NCBI RefSeq assembly: GCF_012844305.1
Contig: NZ_JABANE010000002.1
Location: forward strand, 1 to 64,000
Direction: 5' to 3'
Source: Flammeovirga aprica JL-4
GTDB lineage: Bacteria > Bacteroidota > Bacteroidia > Cytophagales > Flammeovirgaceae
DNA length: 64,000 nt
The notes beneath the pieces are model-generated. The model searched no databases, had not been told where the DNA came from, and saw only the letters and a program-made list of their open reading frames with translations. Shown here one piece after another: positions 18,337 through 26,013 of this stretch. Each line of letters begins with the position of its first letter. Positions within the stretch are counted from its first letter, which is position 1. Position numbers and translations under genes: made by a program.

Positions 18337-18372
18337 ACAAAAAAGTCATTCTTTTAAGAAAAAATGACTTTT
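18337..18372 (-). terminator. Rho-independent terminator after the first rhomboid gene
   Basis: Arms AAAAGTCATT (18341-18350) and AATGACTTTT (18363-18372) form a perfect 10 bp stem. Read on the minus strand the stem is followed by a T-run. It lies about 50 bp past the rhomboid stop at 18424. Confidence 0.75.
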
Positions 18373-18423
18373 AAGCTATTTCATTACAATATTAATAAAA
18401 TAAAGGGAATTACACTACTATTT

Positions 18424-19341
18424 TTAGTGTTTACGTTGACTTGCCTTGAATAGAATTTCTTTTTCTTCCTGCGTCAAGCCTTCATACCCTCTTTCTGATA
18501 TCTTGTCAAGAATCTCATCCACACTATCTTGCGAAGGTTGCTTACTTGTAGATGAGGCTGTTGTCTTGCTTGTTGATTTCTTTTTTGAACGGTGTACCAC
18601 CTTCAACTTTCGATCTGATTTCGTAAAGTTGGCGAAGAAGTTTGTGATCGCATATAATGGTTTTCCTAAGTCTGTTCCTCTTTTCAATAAAGAAACATAA
18701 GTGAAGCCCATCAAAGCACCACCTAAGTGAGCAATTTCACCTCCTGCATTACTTCCTGCCGATTGAATCAATGAAAGGAAAATATAAACCGCGGCCAAGT
18801 ATTTGATTTTTACAGGCCCAACAAACAATAAGTTAATTCTATAATCTGGAGCTATTGTCGCAGCTCCCACTACAATAGCATATACACAGGCAGACGCACC
18901 AATCAAGCCGCTTACCATGCCCATTTGAGCATTGTAGTAAGGCACTACATTATACATTAATAAGTAAGCTAAACCACCTGCTACACCTCCAAGGAAATAC
19001 AATGCAACTAGTTTCTTATCTCCTAAAAACTCAGTGAATATGATTCCAAACCAATACATGATCAGCATATTGAAAAGAATATGGAAGAAATCACTCATGC
19101 TGTGCATAAAGAAGTAGGAAATCAGCGTCCATGGTTTCACTACTGCATCATATATATATGGGGGTAAGGCTACGTTGCTAAAGATGTATTGATCATAGAT
19201 ACCTTGCAAACCTGATAGTTTGAAAACGAGCATCAAAAGGCTCATACAAACGTAAACGACAACATTAACAATAATCAGTCGAAGTAGCCCACTTCCAGGT
19301 TTGTTCCATGTATACTTTAAATCGGAGATAAAGCCATTCAT
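18424..19341 (-). CDS. Rhomboid-family intramembrane serine protease with C-terminal DUF6576-like tail
   Basis: The 305-residue membrane protein shows a rhomboid core: an HSMSDFFHILFNMLIMYWFG loop-helix, the Ser motif in GLIGASACVYAI and the His in AHLGGALMG. The catalytic Ser is kept, but the Gly after it (GxSG) is replaced by Ala. After the core comes a basic Ser/Thr-rich linker and a conserved tail (SVDEILDKISERGYEGLTQE) seen in Bacteroidota rhomboids. Cleavage of membrane substrates is expected, but the substrate is unknown. A second rhomboid follows upstream, separated by a repeat element. Confidence 0.88.
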   Translation of the reverse strand: MNGFISDLKYTWNKPGSGLLRLIIVNVVVYVCMSLLMLVFKLSGLQGIYDQYIFSNVALPPYIYDAVVKPWTLISYFFMHSMSDFFHILFNMLIMYWFGIIFTEFLGDKKLVALYFLGGVAGGLAYLLMYNVVPYYNAQMGMVSGLIGASACVYAIVVGAATIAPDYRINLLFVGPVKIKYLAAVYIFLSLIQSAGSNAGGEIAHLGGALMGFTYVSLLKRGTDLGKPLYAITNFFANFTKSDRKLKVVHRSKKKSTSKTTASSTSKQPSQDSVDEILDKISERGYEGLTQEEKEILFKASQRKH

Positions 19342-19526
19342 AAGAAGTAAAATAAAGGTTTAATGGGTGATAATTTAAGGAACCTCCTTTCATCACAAAG
19401 GTTTAAGTATTAGGTATTTTAATTTACGGAAAATCCCTAACTTTTAAAAATGTTCTTAATTATTCATCCCTTTTTACATTTTTATATTAGATAGATGAAG
19501 TCCTCGTTTAGAAGGCAAATTGTTTG

Positions 19527-19683
19527 AGTTAAGAGTTAAGAATTAAGAGTTAAGGTGGTTCGTATGATGGTTCTTGATAATGTTGTAATAAATCGTCCCT
19601 ACAGACGTCATTTTACAGACCACAATCAGATCCATTCATTCTTAATTCTTCATTCTTAACTCTTAACTCTTAACTCTTAACTC
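19527..19683. repeat. Composite element with inverted heptad arrays
   Basis: The left array GAGTTAAGAATTAAGAGTTA and right array TTCTTAACTCTTAACTCTTA are inverted multimers of a TTAAGAG/CTCTTAA-type heptad. Between them are GGTGGTTC and GTCCCTACAGACGTC fragments of the palindromic core seen elsewhere. The right array ends 3 bp before the stop codon of the next rhomboid gene (stop at 19687-19689). Confidence 0.7.
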
Positions 19684-19686
19684 AAA

Positions 19687-20565
19687 CTACTGATAGCTCT
19701 GATACCTCCATCTTTTCATCAAAATGTAAGCGAACAAAGCTCCTCCTAAGTGGGCCAAGTGTGCTACATTATCTGCTGGATTTTGAGCAATCAATTCATA
19801 CGTTTCATATAAGATATAAGCACCTACCAAGTATTTCGCTCTGATTGGAATAGGTGGGAATAAAAGCATCAATTTTAAATTAGGGAACAGATAGGCGAAA
19901 GTGAATAGAATACCGAAAATAGCACCTGAAGCACCCATCATTGGCATGTTAAGTTTTATATCGTGCAGGTTTTTCACCAAAATAGCTCCTATCTCTTTGT
20001 AATTAGCATTATCGGGAGAAGAGAAAAATATATTCTCTGCAAAATCATACAATGTCACCTTATCTTGAGTTGGAAAATATTGTTGGAAGTCATTAGCTAG
20101 ATAACCAAGACTCATATTTTCATAATTAGGGAAGTTGGTGATGAAATTAAAGAAATTCTGAGGGGTTTGATTCATCATATATTCAGCACCTAAAACCTCT
20201 ATATTATACACTTCATAGAATTCTACTGCCCCAAATAAAATACCTCCAAAAATTCCCGTCAAGAAATAGAGCGTCAAGAATCGTTTTGAACCTAATACGT
20301 TCTCTAACATTGGCCCGAAAATAAATAGGGCGAACATATTGGAAAATAAATGACGGAAACCACTATGCACAAACATGTAAGTGATCGGCTGGAATATCTG
20401 AAACTTCTCAGACCAAGGGTGATGGTAGGCTAAAGAATCCGAAATAAATGCATCGATATACGCTGGCGATAAACCGGGCAATATGCTGCCGAGGTACGGC
20501 AAAGCAAAGATCACCAAATTCATGATCAGCAGTATTTTAACATAAGGTGTTAAGTTCTGTCCCAT
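19687..20565 (-). CDS. Rhomboid-family intramembrane serine protease
   Basis: The 292-residue membrane protein has the complete rhomboid signature: HSGFRHLFSNMFALFIFGPM in the first conserved helix, the catalytic Ser in GASGAIFGI, and the His in AHLAHLGGALFAYI. An insertion of about 70 residues (MNQTPQNFFNF to NMPMMG) separates the early helices from the Ser helix. It is a paralogue of the gene at 18424. Its start at 20565 is followed upstream by non-coding hairpin elements, so it should have its own promoter within or beyond them. Confidence 0.9.
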   Translation of the reverse strand: MGQNLTPYVKILLIMNLVIFALPYLGSILPGLSPAYIDAFISDSLAYHHPWSEKFQIFQPITYMFVHSGFRHLFSNMFALFIFGPMLENVLGSKRFLTLYFLTGIFGGILFGAVEFYEVYNIEVLGAEYMMNQTPQNFFNFITNFPNYENMSLGYLANDFQQYFPTQDKVTLYDFAENIFFSSPDNANYKEIGAILVKNLHDIKLNMPMMGASGAIFGILFTFAYLFPNLKLMLLFPPIPIRAKYLVGAYILYETYELIAQNPADNVAHLAHLGGALFAYILMKRWRYQSYQ

Positions 20566-20628
20566 ATTTATAATTTAGTCTTTAACCTCAAGATATATGT
20601 AACTAGACAAAGTGAAACTGATATTTCG

Positions 20629-20775
20629 CACACCATAGTTAAAACTATGGGTAGGTGATAGTCCAACCTCATCAAGACTGAAGTCTTGAAGATTGGTAAC
20701 GTAAGCAACACTTTAGTGTTGATGGAGTCAATATCACTTGCCCATGACTTCAGTCGTGGTGCACGCTATTTTATC
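20629..20775. repeat. Multi-hairpin intergenic element, copy 1
   Basis: Four successive stem-loops are visible: CCATAGTT/AACTATGG, TCAAGACT/AGTCTTGA (extended by CCAA/TTGG), CAACAC/GTGTTG, and CCATGACT/AGTCGTGG. A long-range GGTGATA/TATCACT pairing could close the middle two. The element is also present in inverted orientation at 36849-36992 and in part at 38578-38655. Stem 1 differs between copies by a paired change (T-A here, C-G there). Confidence 0.8.
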
Positions 20776-20798
20776 CCATTTCTTCTGAACTAGTACTT

Positions 20799-20959
20799 AA
20801 GTACTGTGACAAAAGTAAAGGTACATTTTATCTTATCTTTTTTATCCTACTCTTCGTTAGATTTTTATCGCGTAACTAAGGCTATGCTCTGCAAATCTGC
20901 CTTGATTAGAATAAAAAATATTAAACTAAAATCATCCCTTTTCTTCTGTCACAGTACTT
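20799..20959. mobile_element. MITE-like element, 161 bp
   Basis: Ends AAGTACTGTGACAAAAGTAA and, on the opposite strand from 20959, AAGTACTGTGACAGAAGAAA form the terminal inverted repeat. The interior matches 23098-23260 almost base for base. The right end lies directly against the recJ stop codon (20961-20963). The terminal dinucleotide difference from the 23 kb copy (GTG versus AGG) is found at both ends, so the TIR has changed in concert. Confidence 0.85.
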
Positions 20960-20960
20960 A

Positions 20961-22658
20961 CTATTCTGAAGGCTTAATTTCTTTAATGTTGAGCTGAAGA
21001 TTTTTATTTCCCCTGAACTCGTTAATTTCCAATCTAAAAAGAACATCCACTTTACCGCCAACACACGCTTCCATTTTTTCTGCCTGACTAAAAGCGATGG
21101 CATCAAACTTTTGTTCTCCTTCCCCTTGACTTATTTTCATCTTGAGGTGCTTGTCTTTCAATACTCTTGGAGTACCGTCTACAATTACACTCTTCGCTTG
21201 AAAAACAGGTGGGGGATTATCATGTCCAAACGGCCTCATTTTCTCAATAATACCTGCGGTAGTAAGATCCAGATCGGATAGATTTACATTTAAATCTACT
21301 TTTACCTCCGATACAAATTCCTTTCCATTCGTCAGTTTGTCCACTTCTGCCACAAATTTTTGCTTAAAAGCTGACAGATTTTCCTCCTTTAATGACACAC
21401 CTGCCGCTGAAGTATGACCGCCGAACTTTGTCAGCAAATCCTGACAGCTGGTCAAAACAGTATGAATATCAAAATCACCTATTCCTCTTGCCGAACCTGT
21501 CACTTCATCTCTTGAAAGCGTCAGTGCCACCGTTGGTTTACCATATTTTTCAGCACATCTTGAAGCTACAATACCCAAAACGCCTTTGTGCCAATTTTCA
21601 CTATATAAAACTAAAGCACTCTTATTTTGTTCTGTTTCGGCCATCTCCATCGCTTCCTTGGTATTCTGAGTGTCATATTTTTTTCTCAGATCATTGATGC
21701 GACCTAGTTCCTTGGCTTGTTCAAGGGCTTCTTTGGGATCTTTGGATGATAGAACTTCCGCCGATATTTGTGCATGTGCTATTCTTCCCGCTGAATTAAT
21801 CAATGGCCCGAAATTATATCCTAAATCCTGTAGTTTTAAGTCTGCCGGCGTAAGGTTTAATACGGTAAACAAGGCTTTCAATCCTTCTTTTTCAGTATTT
21901 TTGAGATACTTTAAACCTTCATTACATAATACCCTGTTTTCGTCCAGCATTGGCACCACATCACAAGAAGTTCCAAGTACCACCAAATCCAGATGTTGCC
22001 ATAAAGGCGTGGGGTCAATACCATGTTTCTGACAAAAGCCCTGCAATAGTTTAAATCCAACTCCACATCCTGAAAGCCCTTTGAACGGATAGTTACAATC
22101 GCTTCTTTGGGGGTTCAAAACGGCAGTTGCCTCCGGTAATTCTTCTCCTACTTGATGATGGTCACAAACGATAAAATCTATATTTCTATGGATGGACTCT
22201 GCTATTTCATCGTGATTCAAACTCCCACAGTCCAACGAGATAATCAATTGACAATTGGTAGCAGCTGCATATTCTACTCCTCTTAATGAAACACCATATC
22301 CTTCAGTGTATTTATCAGGAACATAGAAATCTATATTAGGATAAAAATCCTGAAAGAAATGCATAAATAAAGCTACAGCACTTGTGCCGTCTACATCATA
22401 ATCTCCATAAAAAAGAATACGTTCTCCCTTCTCAATGGCCAATGTAAGACGGGCTACAGCCACATCCATATCTTTCATTAAAAATGGATCGTGCAGTTTT
22501 TCTAATGTAGGACGGAAATAGTCGCGTGCACTATAAATAGTATGCACTCCTCTTTGTGCCAGCAAACTTGCTATCACTTTGGGCACATTGGGTTGCTTTA
22601 ATAAAGCTTTGACGTATTCTTCTTTAGGTTCAGGGATTAATGTCCACTGTTTATTCAT
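20961..22658 (-). CDS. recJ: Single-stranded-DNA-specific exonuclease RecJ
   Basis: The 565-residue protein carries DHH phosphoesterase motifs: FYGDYDVDGTSAVALF, ISLDCGS and the DHHQ motif in IVCDHHQVG. The DHHA1 domain follows, with SGCGVGFKL earlier and GGHTSAAGVSL (Gly-Gly-His) later, then an OB-like C-terminal domain. RecJ degrades single-stranded DNA 5' to 3' in RecF-type recombination, base excision and mismatch repair. Length is normal. The adjacent MITE abuts its stop codon. Confidence 0.95.
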   Translation of the reverse strand: MNKQWTLIPEPKEEYVKALLKQPNVPKVIASLLAQRGVHTIYSARDYFRPTLEKLHDPFLMKDMDVAVARLTLAIEKGERILFYGDYDVDGTSAVALFMHFFQDFYPNIDFYVPDKYTEGYGVSLRGVEYAAATNCQLIISLDCGSLNHDEIAESIHRNIDFIVCDHHQVGEELPEATAVLNPQRSDCNYPFKGLSGCGVGFKLLQGFCQKHGIDPTPLWQHLDLVVLGTSCDVVPMLDENRVLCNEGLKYLKNTEKEGLKALFTVLNLTPADLKLQDLGYNFGPLINSAGRIAHAQISAEVLSSKDPKEALEQAKELGRINDLRKKYDTQNTKEAMEMAETEQNKSALVLYSENWHKGVLGIVASRCAEKYGKPTVALTLSRDEVTGSARGIGDFDIHTVLTSCQDLLTKFGGHTSAAGVSLKEENLSAFKQKFVAEVDKLTNGKEFVSEVKVDLNVNLSDLDLTTAGIIEKMRPFGHDNPPPVFQAKSVIVDGTPRVLKDKHLKMKISQGEGEQKFDAIAFSQAEKMEACVGGKVDVLFRLEINEFRGNKNLQLNIKEIKPSE

Positions 22659-22709
22659 GTTCTGTTATTTTGTGGGTAGACAAATAGATCAACCCCAACG
22701 ACGCGTACG

Positions 22710-23078
22710 TTATTTTTTTATGCCAAAGGCCAATGCCACCCAAGCAGCAATAAAACCTACACCACCAATAGGAGTAATCGCTCCTAACCATGTGATTCCG
22801 GTTACTGACAATATATATAAACTTCCAGAGAAAATAAGGATACCCAATACCATAAATACGGCAGACCATTTCAACCAGCTTCCTTCTATCTTATTGGCTA
22901 ATGCTCCTAAAAGCAACAAGCCTAATCCATGATAAAAATGATATTTCACCGCTGTTTCAAAGGTTTCTGTCCTTCCAAACTGTTCTAATGTGGGTTTCAA
23001 TCCATGTGCACCAAAGGCACCAATCGCAACGGCCAAAGCACAAATTATGGCTCCTGTTTGAATGATTTTTTTCTCCAT
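22710..23078 (-). CDS. DUF423 family small integral membrane protein
   Basis: The start is placed at ATG 23078 (MEKKIIQTGA); a longer frame to 23126 enters the adjacent MITE and is rejected. The 122-residue protein has four predicted membrane helices and the DUF423 signature GAFGAHGLKP with YHFYHGLGLLLLG. Function in this family is not established. It is separated from recJ by about 50 bp and may share its transcript. The MITE end is only 19 bp upstream of the start, so the promoter must lie in the element or beyond. Confidence 0.88.
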   Translation of the reverse strand: MEKKIIQTGAIICALAVAIGAFGAHGLKPTLEQFGRTETFETAVKYHFYHGLGLLLLGALANKIEGSWLKWSAVFMVLGILIFSGSLYILSVTGITWLGAITPIGGVGFIAAWVALAFGIKK

Positions 23079-23097
23079 TTTTGTTTGTTGGTTTATA

Positions 23098-23260
23098 TAA
23101 GTACTAGGACAAAAGTAAACGGACATTTTATTTTATCTTGTTTATCCTACTCTTCGTTAGATTTTTATCGCGTAACTAAGGCTATGCTCTGCAAATCTGC
23201 CTTGATTAGAATAAAAAATAACAAGCTAAAATTATCCCTTTTCTTCTGTCCTAGTACTTA
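23098..23260. mobile_element. MITE-like element, 163 bp
   Basis: Ends TAAGTACTAGGACAAAAGTA and, on the opposite strand, TAAGTACTAGGACAGAAGAA form the inverted repeat. The interior carries the conserved CTACTCTTCGTTAGATTTTT...GCCTTGATTAGAATAAAAAA block shared with 15092-15253, 20799-20959 and, more distantly, 11858-12018. It lies just upstream of the DUF423 start. A short frame (YSSLDFYRVTKAMLCKSALI) is open in three copies but has no start or export signals supporting a gene. Confidence 0.85.
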
Positions 23261-23297
23261 GTATGCAAGATAGGGATAATGAATGAAGAATACCATC

Positions 23298-23410
23298 TGT
23301 AGGGACGTTGCATTGCAACGTCAGCTGAACCACAACAAGGACCATATGCCGTATGCTCGTAGACGTAGACCCATAATTGAAATTATAGGCTTATGGGAAG
23401 GCATCTCCCA
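23298..23410. repeat. Palindromic repeat R3, copy 1
   Basis: This ~113 bp unit contains the core TAGGGACGTTGCATTGCAAC, the arm CTGAACCACAACAAGGACC, a CATATGCCGTATG palindrome, and the CATAATTGAAATTATAGG hairpin. Inverted copies lie at 38268-38377 and 38754-38863, and an end fragment at 37143-37179. The core palindrome also occurs at 13787-13820 and 38664-38700. Confidence 0.75.
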
Positions 23411-23420
23411 CTTTTTATAT

Positions 23421-23572
23421 CGCAAGTGTTAAGCCGAAAGGCGACACTTGTGATGATATATTGGCGAAGTCTCCTGACTTCGAAATGAATGAAATTATGG
23501 TGTTTATATTCGAAGTCAGGAGACTTCGCCAATACTCAGTTCCAAGTGACGCTAGCGCTTAACACTTGAAAC
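23421..23572. repeat. Composite hairpin unit with 25-bp perfect inverted repeat, copy 1
   Basis: First comes a GAAA-capped hairpin (CAAGTGT...GCCGAAAGGC...ACACTTG, 23421-23452). Then 25-bp perfect inverted arms at 23460-23484 and 23509-23533 surround a 24 nt loop. Finally comes a CCAAGTGACGCTAGCGCTTA unit that mirrors the first. The same architecture appears at 24421-24562 with different arm sequence. This, R3 and trailing CTTAATTC heptads fill the gap before the next gene. Confidence 0.8.
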
Positions 23573-23782
23573 ATGGTGTGTATTTTCAATTGAAGCATTT
23601 CATTGATTGCAACGTCCTCACGAACCACAACAAGAACCATTTTTCTTAATTCTACATTCTTAACTCTTCATTACAATCACTGTTAAAAGATCCCAAAACA
23701 AAGTATACACCTTGTCATCAATTCTCCTTCATTTATCTAGGGTATAAACTAATTGAAAAAGCAACGTAATCTTCAATCTAAA

Positions 23783-24388
23783 ATGTCATTCAAAATAAAA
23801 TCAATACTACTATTATTATTTTTCACAATTTCATTTTCTTCTTATTCTCAACAAATAAAAAAAGATATTTCACGAATAGGTATTTTAAATACACCTTGTT
23901 CCTTTAAAATGCTTCCACTTTTTAATATTAATTTTTTCTATGACTATCAGTTTACTGATAAATGGGGAATTCAAGGGGATTTAAGCTTGGAAACGGGAAC
24001 AGAGCCTTATAATGATGGTACAGCGGCCGGCTTCTTTACGATCATTTCGGTAGCTCCAAAATATTATATTCAGGATGATAGAATATCAAGAAGAGGACAT
24101 TTAAAACAGCTTTATGTTAGTACAGCCCTTTTCGGGCAATTGGATACAGGTAAAAGGCTAGATGGAGGATCCGTATTGAATTATGATCTTCATAAAGTGG
24201 CTCCTTTTCAGATTTATATTTCTCCTCAAATCACCTACAGGCATATTGGCAAGAAGGGATTTATCTATCAATTTTTATTGGGATATCCTATTGGAGTTCA
24301 TACTCCAGATCATTCTCCTTATGATTACGATTTATATCAGAAGGAAAGTTTTGAATTGAAGTTTAGTTTGGGGTATATGATTTTCTAA
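23783..24388 (+). CDS. Predicted outer-membrane/beta-rich secreted protein
   Basis: The ATG at 23783 is chosen over an upstream TTG because the signal peptide (IKSILLLLFFTISFSSYSQQ) then starts within a few residues. The 201-residue product is rich in aromatic alternating strands (FNINFFYDYQF, QIYISPQITYRHIG) and ends with a phenylalanine (LGYMIF), as many outer-membrane beta-barrels do. No named family is recognised. It stands alone on the plus strand between repeat clusters, and its promoter must lie close to the repeats. Confidence 0.65.
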   Translation: MSFKIKSILLLLFFTISFSSYSQQIKKDISRIGILNTPCSFKMLPLFNINFFYDYQFTDKWGIQGDLSLETGTEPYNDGTAAGFFTIISVAPKYYIQDDRISRRGHLKQLYVSTALFGQLDTGKRLDGGSVLNYDLHKVAPFQIYISPQITYRHIGKKGFIYQFLLGYPIGVHTPDHSPYDYDLYQKESFELKFSLGYMIF

Positions 24389-24418
24389 AAAATAAAATAG
24401 AGCAGATCCCGAACCACT

Positions 24419-24562
24419 AGCGCAAGTGTTAAGCCGGCAGGCGACACTTGTGCTTATAATTGCAATAAGTCTGAAGACTTATAGCTGAACTTGCACCACT
24501 ATAAATCTTCAGACTTATTCCAGATATAGGTCCAAATCACGCTTTCAGCTTAAAACTTGAAC
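24419..24562. repeat. Composite hairpin unit, copy 2 with diverged arms
   Basis: A CAAGTGT/ACACTTG hairpin (24421-24452) is capped by GCCGGCAGGC. It is followed by 21-bp inverted arms at 24464-24484 and 24499-24519 (one mismatch) and a TCAGCTTAAAACTTGAACC tail. The plan matches 23421-23572, yet the long arms are different in sequence (AATAAGTCTGAAGAC here, GGCGAAGTCTCCTGAC there). A CTTAATTCTTCCCTC heptad fragment follows, up to the next stop codon. Confidence 0.75.
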
Positions 24563-24615
24563 CAGTTTTGGGAAACAACTCTTCCTTCATACCTCTTAAT
24601 TCTTCCCTCAAAAAC

Positions 24616-26013
24616 CTAGCTCCATCCGCCACCTAAGGCGTTATACAAGCGGATCAGTTCTGTAATTTTCACCAATTTATTATTGACTAAAATGATTTCT
24701 GCATTCAGAAGATTCTGACGGGCAGTGATTACTTCCAAGTAATTGGCAGAACCTGATACCAAAAGGTCTTGTGAATATTCTACAGCTAGACGGTAAGCTT
24801 CACATTCTGCTTCTTGATTGATGATCACCTCCTCTTGTTTGTCAATAATCAAAACAGAATTGGAGACTTCCTGCCCTGCCAAAAGGATTTGCTTCTGGAA
24901 ATTCAGTAAAGCAATTTTTTCTTCGCTTTGCGTGATCTCGTATTGTGTTTTAATCTGACGTTGGTTCCAGATCGGTTGTGTTGCCGAACCTAAAACATTA
25001 AACAAGAAAGAAGACGGGTTGAACCAATCTTGCACTTGAATACTTTGAAGTCCTGCTGAAGCGGAAATTCTTAGAGAAGGGTAGAAATTTGCTTTCGCGA
25101 TATTTACCCTTTCAAAAGTACTGATCAAGTTGTACTCCGCTGCTTTTACATCAGGTCTGTTTTCTAATAACTGTATAGGCAGACCTACATCTAACTTAAA
25201 GTCAAAACGGTCATTGAATACAGAATCCCTTTCAATGGCGTGGTTGTTTTCTCCCATTAAGAAAGAAATGGCATTTTCTGAGATTTCAATGTTCTTCTCC
25301 GCTTCCACCAACAACACTTTTGAATTGTAAAGCAAGGCTTCTGATTGCTTTACAGCTACCAAAGTCAATTCACCTGCTTTGTACAATGCTTCCGTCACCT
25401 CTAAGCTTTCCTCTCTTGATTTGATCGTTTTCAACAAAATTTCTCTTTGTTTATCAAAACCAATCAAGCGGTAATAATTATAGGCCACTTGGCTGACCAA
25501 ATCAGAAACAATGGCTTTCTTTACTTCTTCTTGCGTCAGTAAATTCATTCTTGAAGCTTCCGTTGTGGCTTTTAATTTACCCCAAATATCCGCTTCCCAA
25601 GACATATCCACTCCCACATTGTATTGCTGTTGATTACCAAAAGCATTACCTATTGGAGTATTGGCAGAGTTTTGGGTGTAACCCGCCGAAATATTACCAT
25701 TGACGGTTGGTTGGTTTACACTCTTACCTTGCTTGAAAAGTGACTTGGCGATCTCCACATTTTCCAATGCTATTCTTACATCGTAATTGTTGTTGATGGC
25801 TCTGTCTATATAATCTGTTAACAAGCTGTCTTTAAAGAAATCAGACCAGATGATCTGCCCAAAATTCTGATCATGGGCCACATTTTCGTTGGTGATTCTG
25901 TAAAGGCTTTCGTCGTCTATCTCTACAGTTCTTGTGTAATCTTTACGGATCAGACAAGAAGACATAAGCATACTTAGGAGTACACTTAATAGGGTTAGTT
26001 TAGTATACTGCAT
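24616..26013 (-). CDS. RND efflux outer-membrane factor (NodT/OprM-like lipoprotein)
   Basis: The start at 26013 (MQYTKLTLLSV) is preferred to 26070 because it immediately precedes the signal peptide and gives only a 14 bp overlap with the pump gene. The 465-residue protein has a lipobox (LMSSCLI) and two TolC-type OEP repeats, for example NNYDVRIALENVEIA and RPDVKAAEYNL. It forms the outer-membrane channel for the upstream adaptor and RND pump. It is the last gene of the three-gene efflux operon. Confidence 0.9.
   Translation of the reverse strand: MQYTKLTLLSVLLSMLMSSCLIRKDYTRTVEIDDESLYRITNENVAHDQNFGQIIWSDFFKDSLLTDYIDRAINNNYDVRIALENVEIAKSLFKQGKSVNQPTVNGNISAGYTQNSANTPIGNAFGNQQQYNVGVDMSWEADIWGKLKATTEASRMNLLTQEEVKKAIVSDLVSQVAYNYYRLIGFDKQREILLKTIKSREESLEVTEALYKAGELTLVAVKQSEALLYNSKVLLVEAEKNIEISENAISFLMGENNHAIERDSVFNDRFDFKLDVGLPIQLLENRPDVKAAEYNLISTFERVNIAKANFYPSLRISASAGLQSIQVQDWFNPSSFLFNVLGSATQPIWNQRQIKTQYEITQSEEKIALLNFQKQILLAGQEVSNSVLIIDKQEEVIINQEAECEAYRLAVEYSQDLLVSGSANYLEVITARQNLLNAEIILVNNKLVKITELIRLYNALGGGWS

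Noticed and set aside
22710-23126. Longer N-terminus for the DUF423 protein
   Set aside because: The extra codons are encoded by the MITE end and the internal ATG at 23078 fits the family start.
20806-23261. Short frames YSSLDFYRVTKAMLCKSALI in the 160 bp elements as a conserved small protein
   Set aside because: Copies are nearly identical at DNA level, so the conserved frame is not evidence of coding; the variant copy at 11.9 kb changes it without a clear synonymous bias.
23421-24562. CRISPR array
   Set aside because: Repeats are inverted and composite, with no regular direct repeats and spacers and no cas genes.
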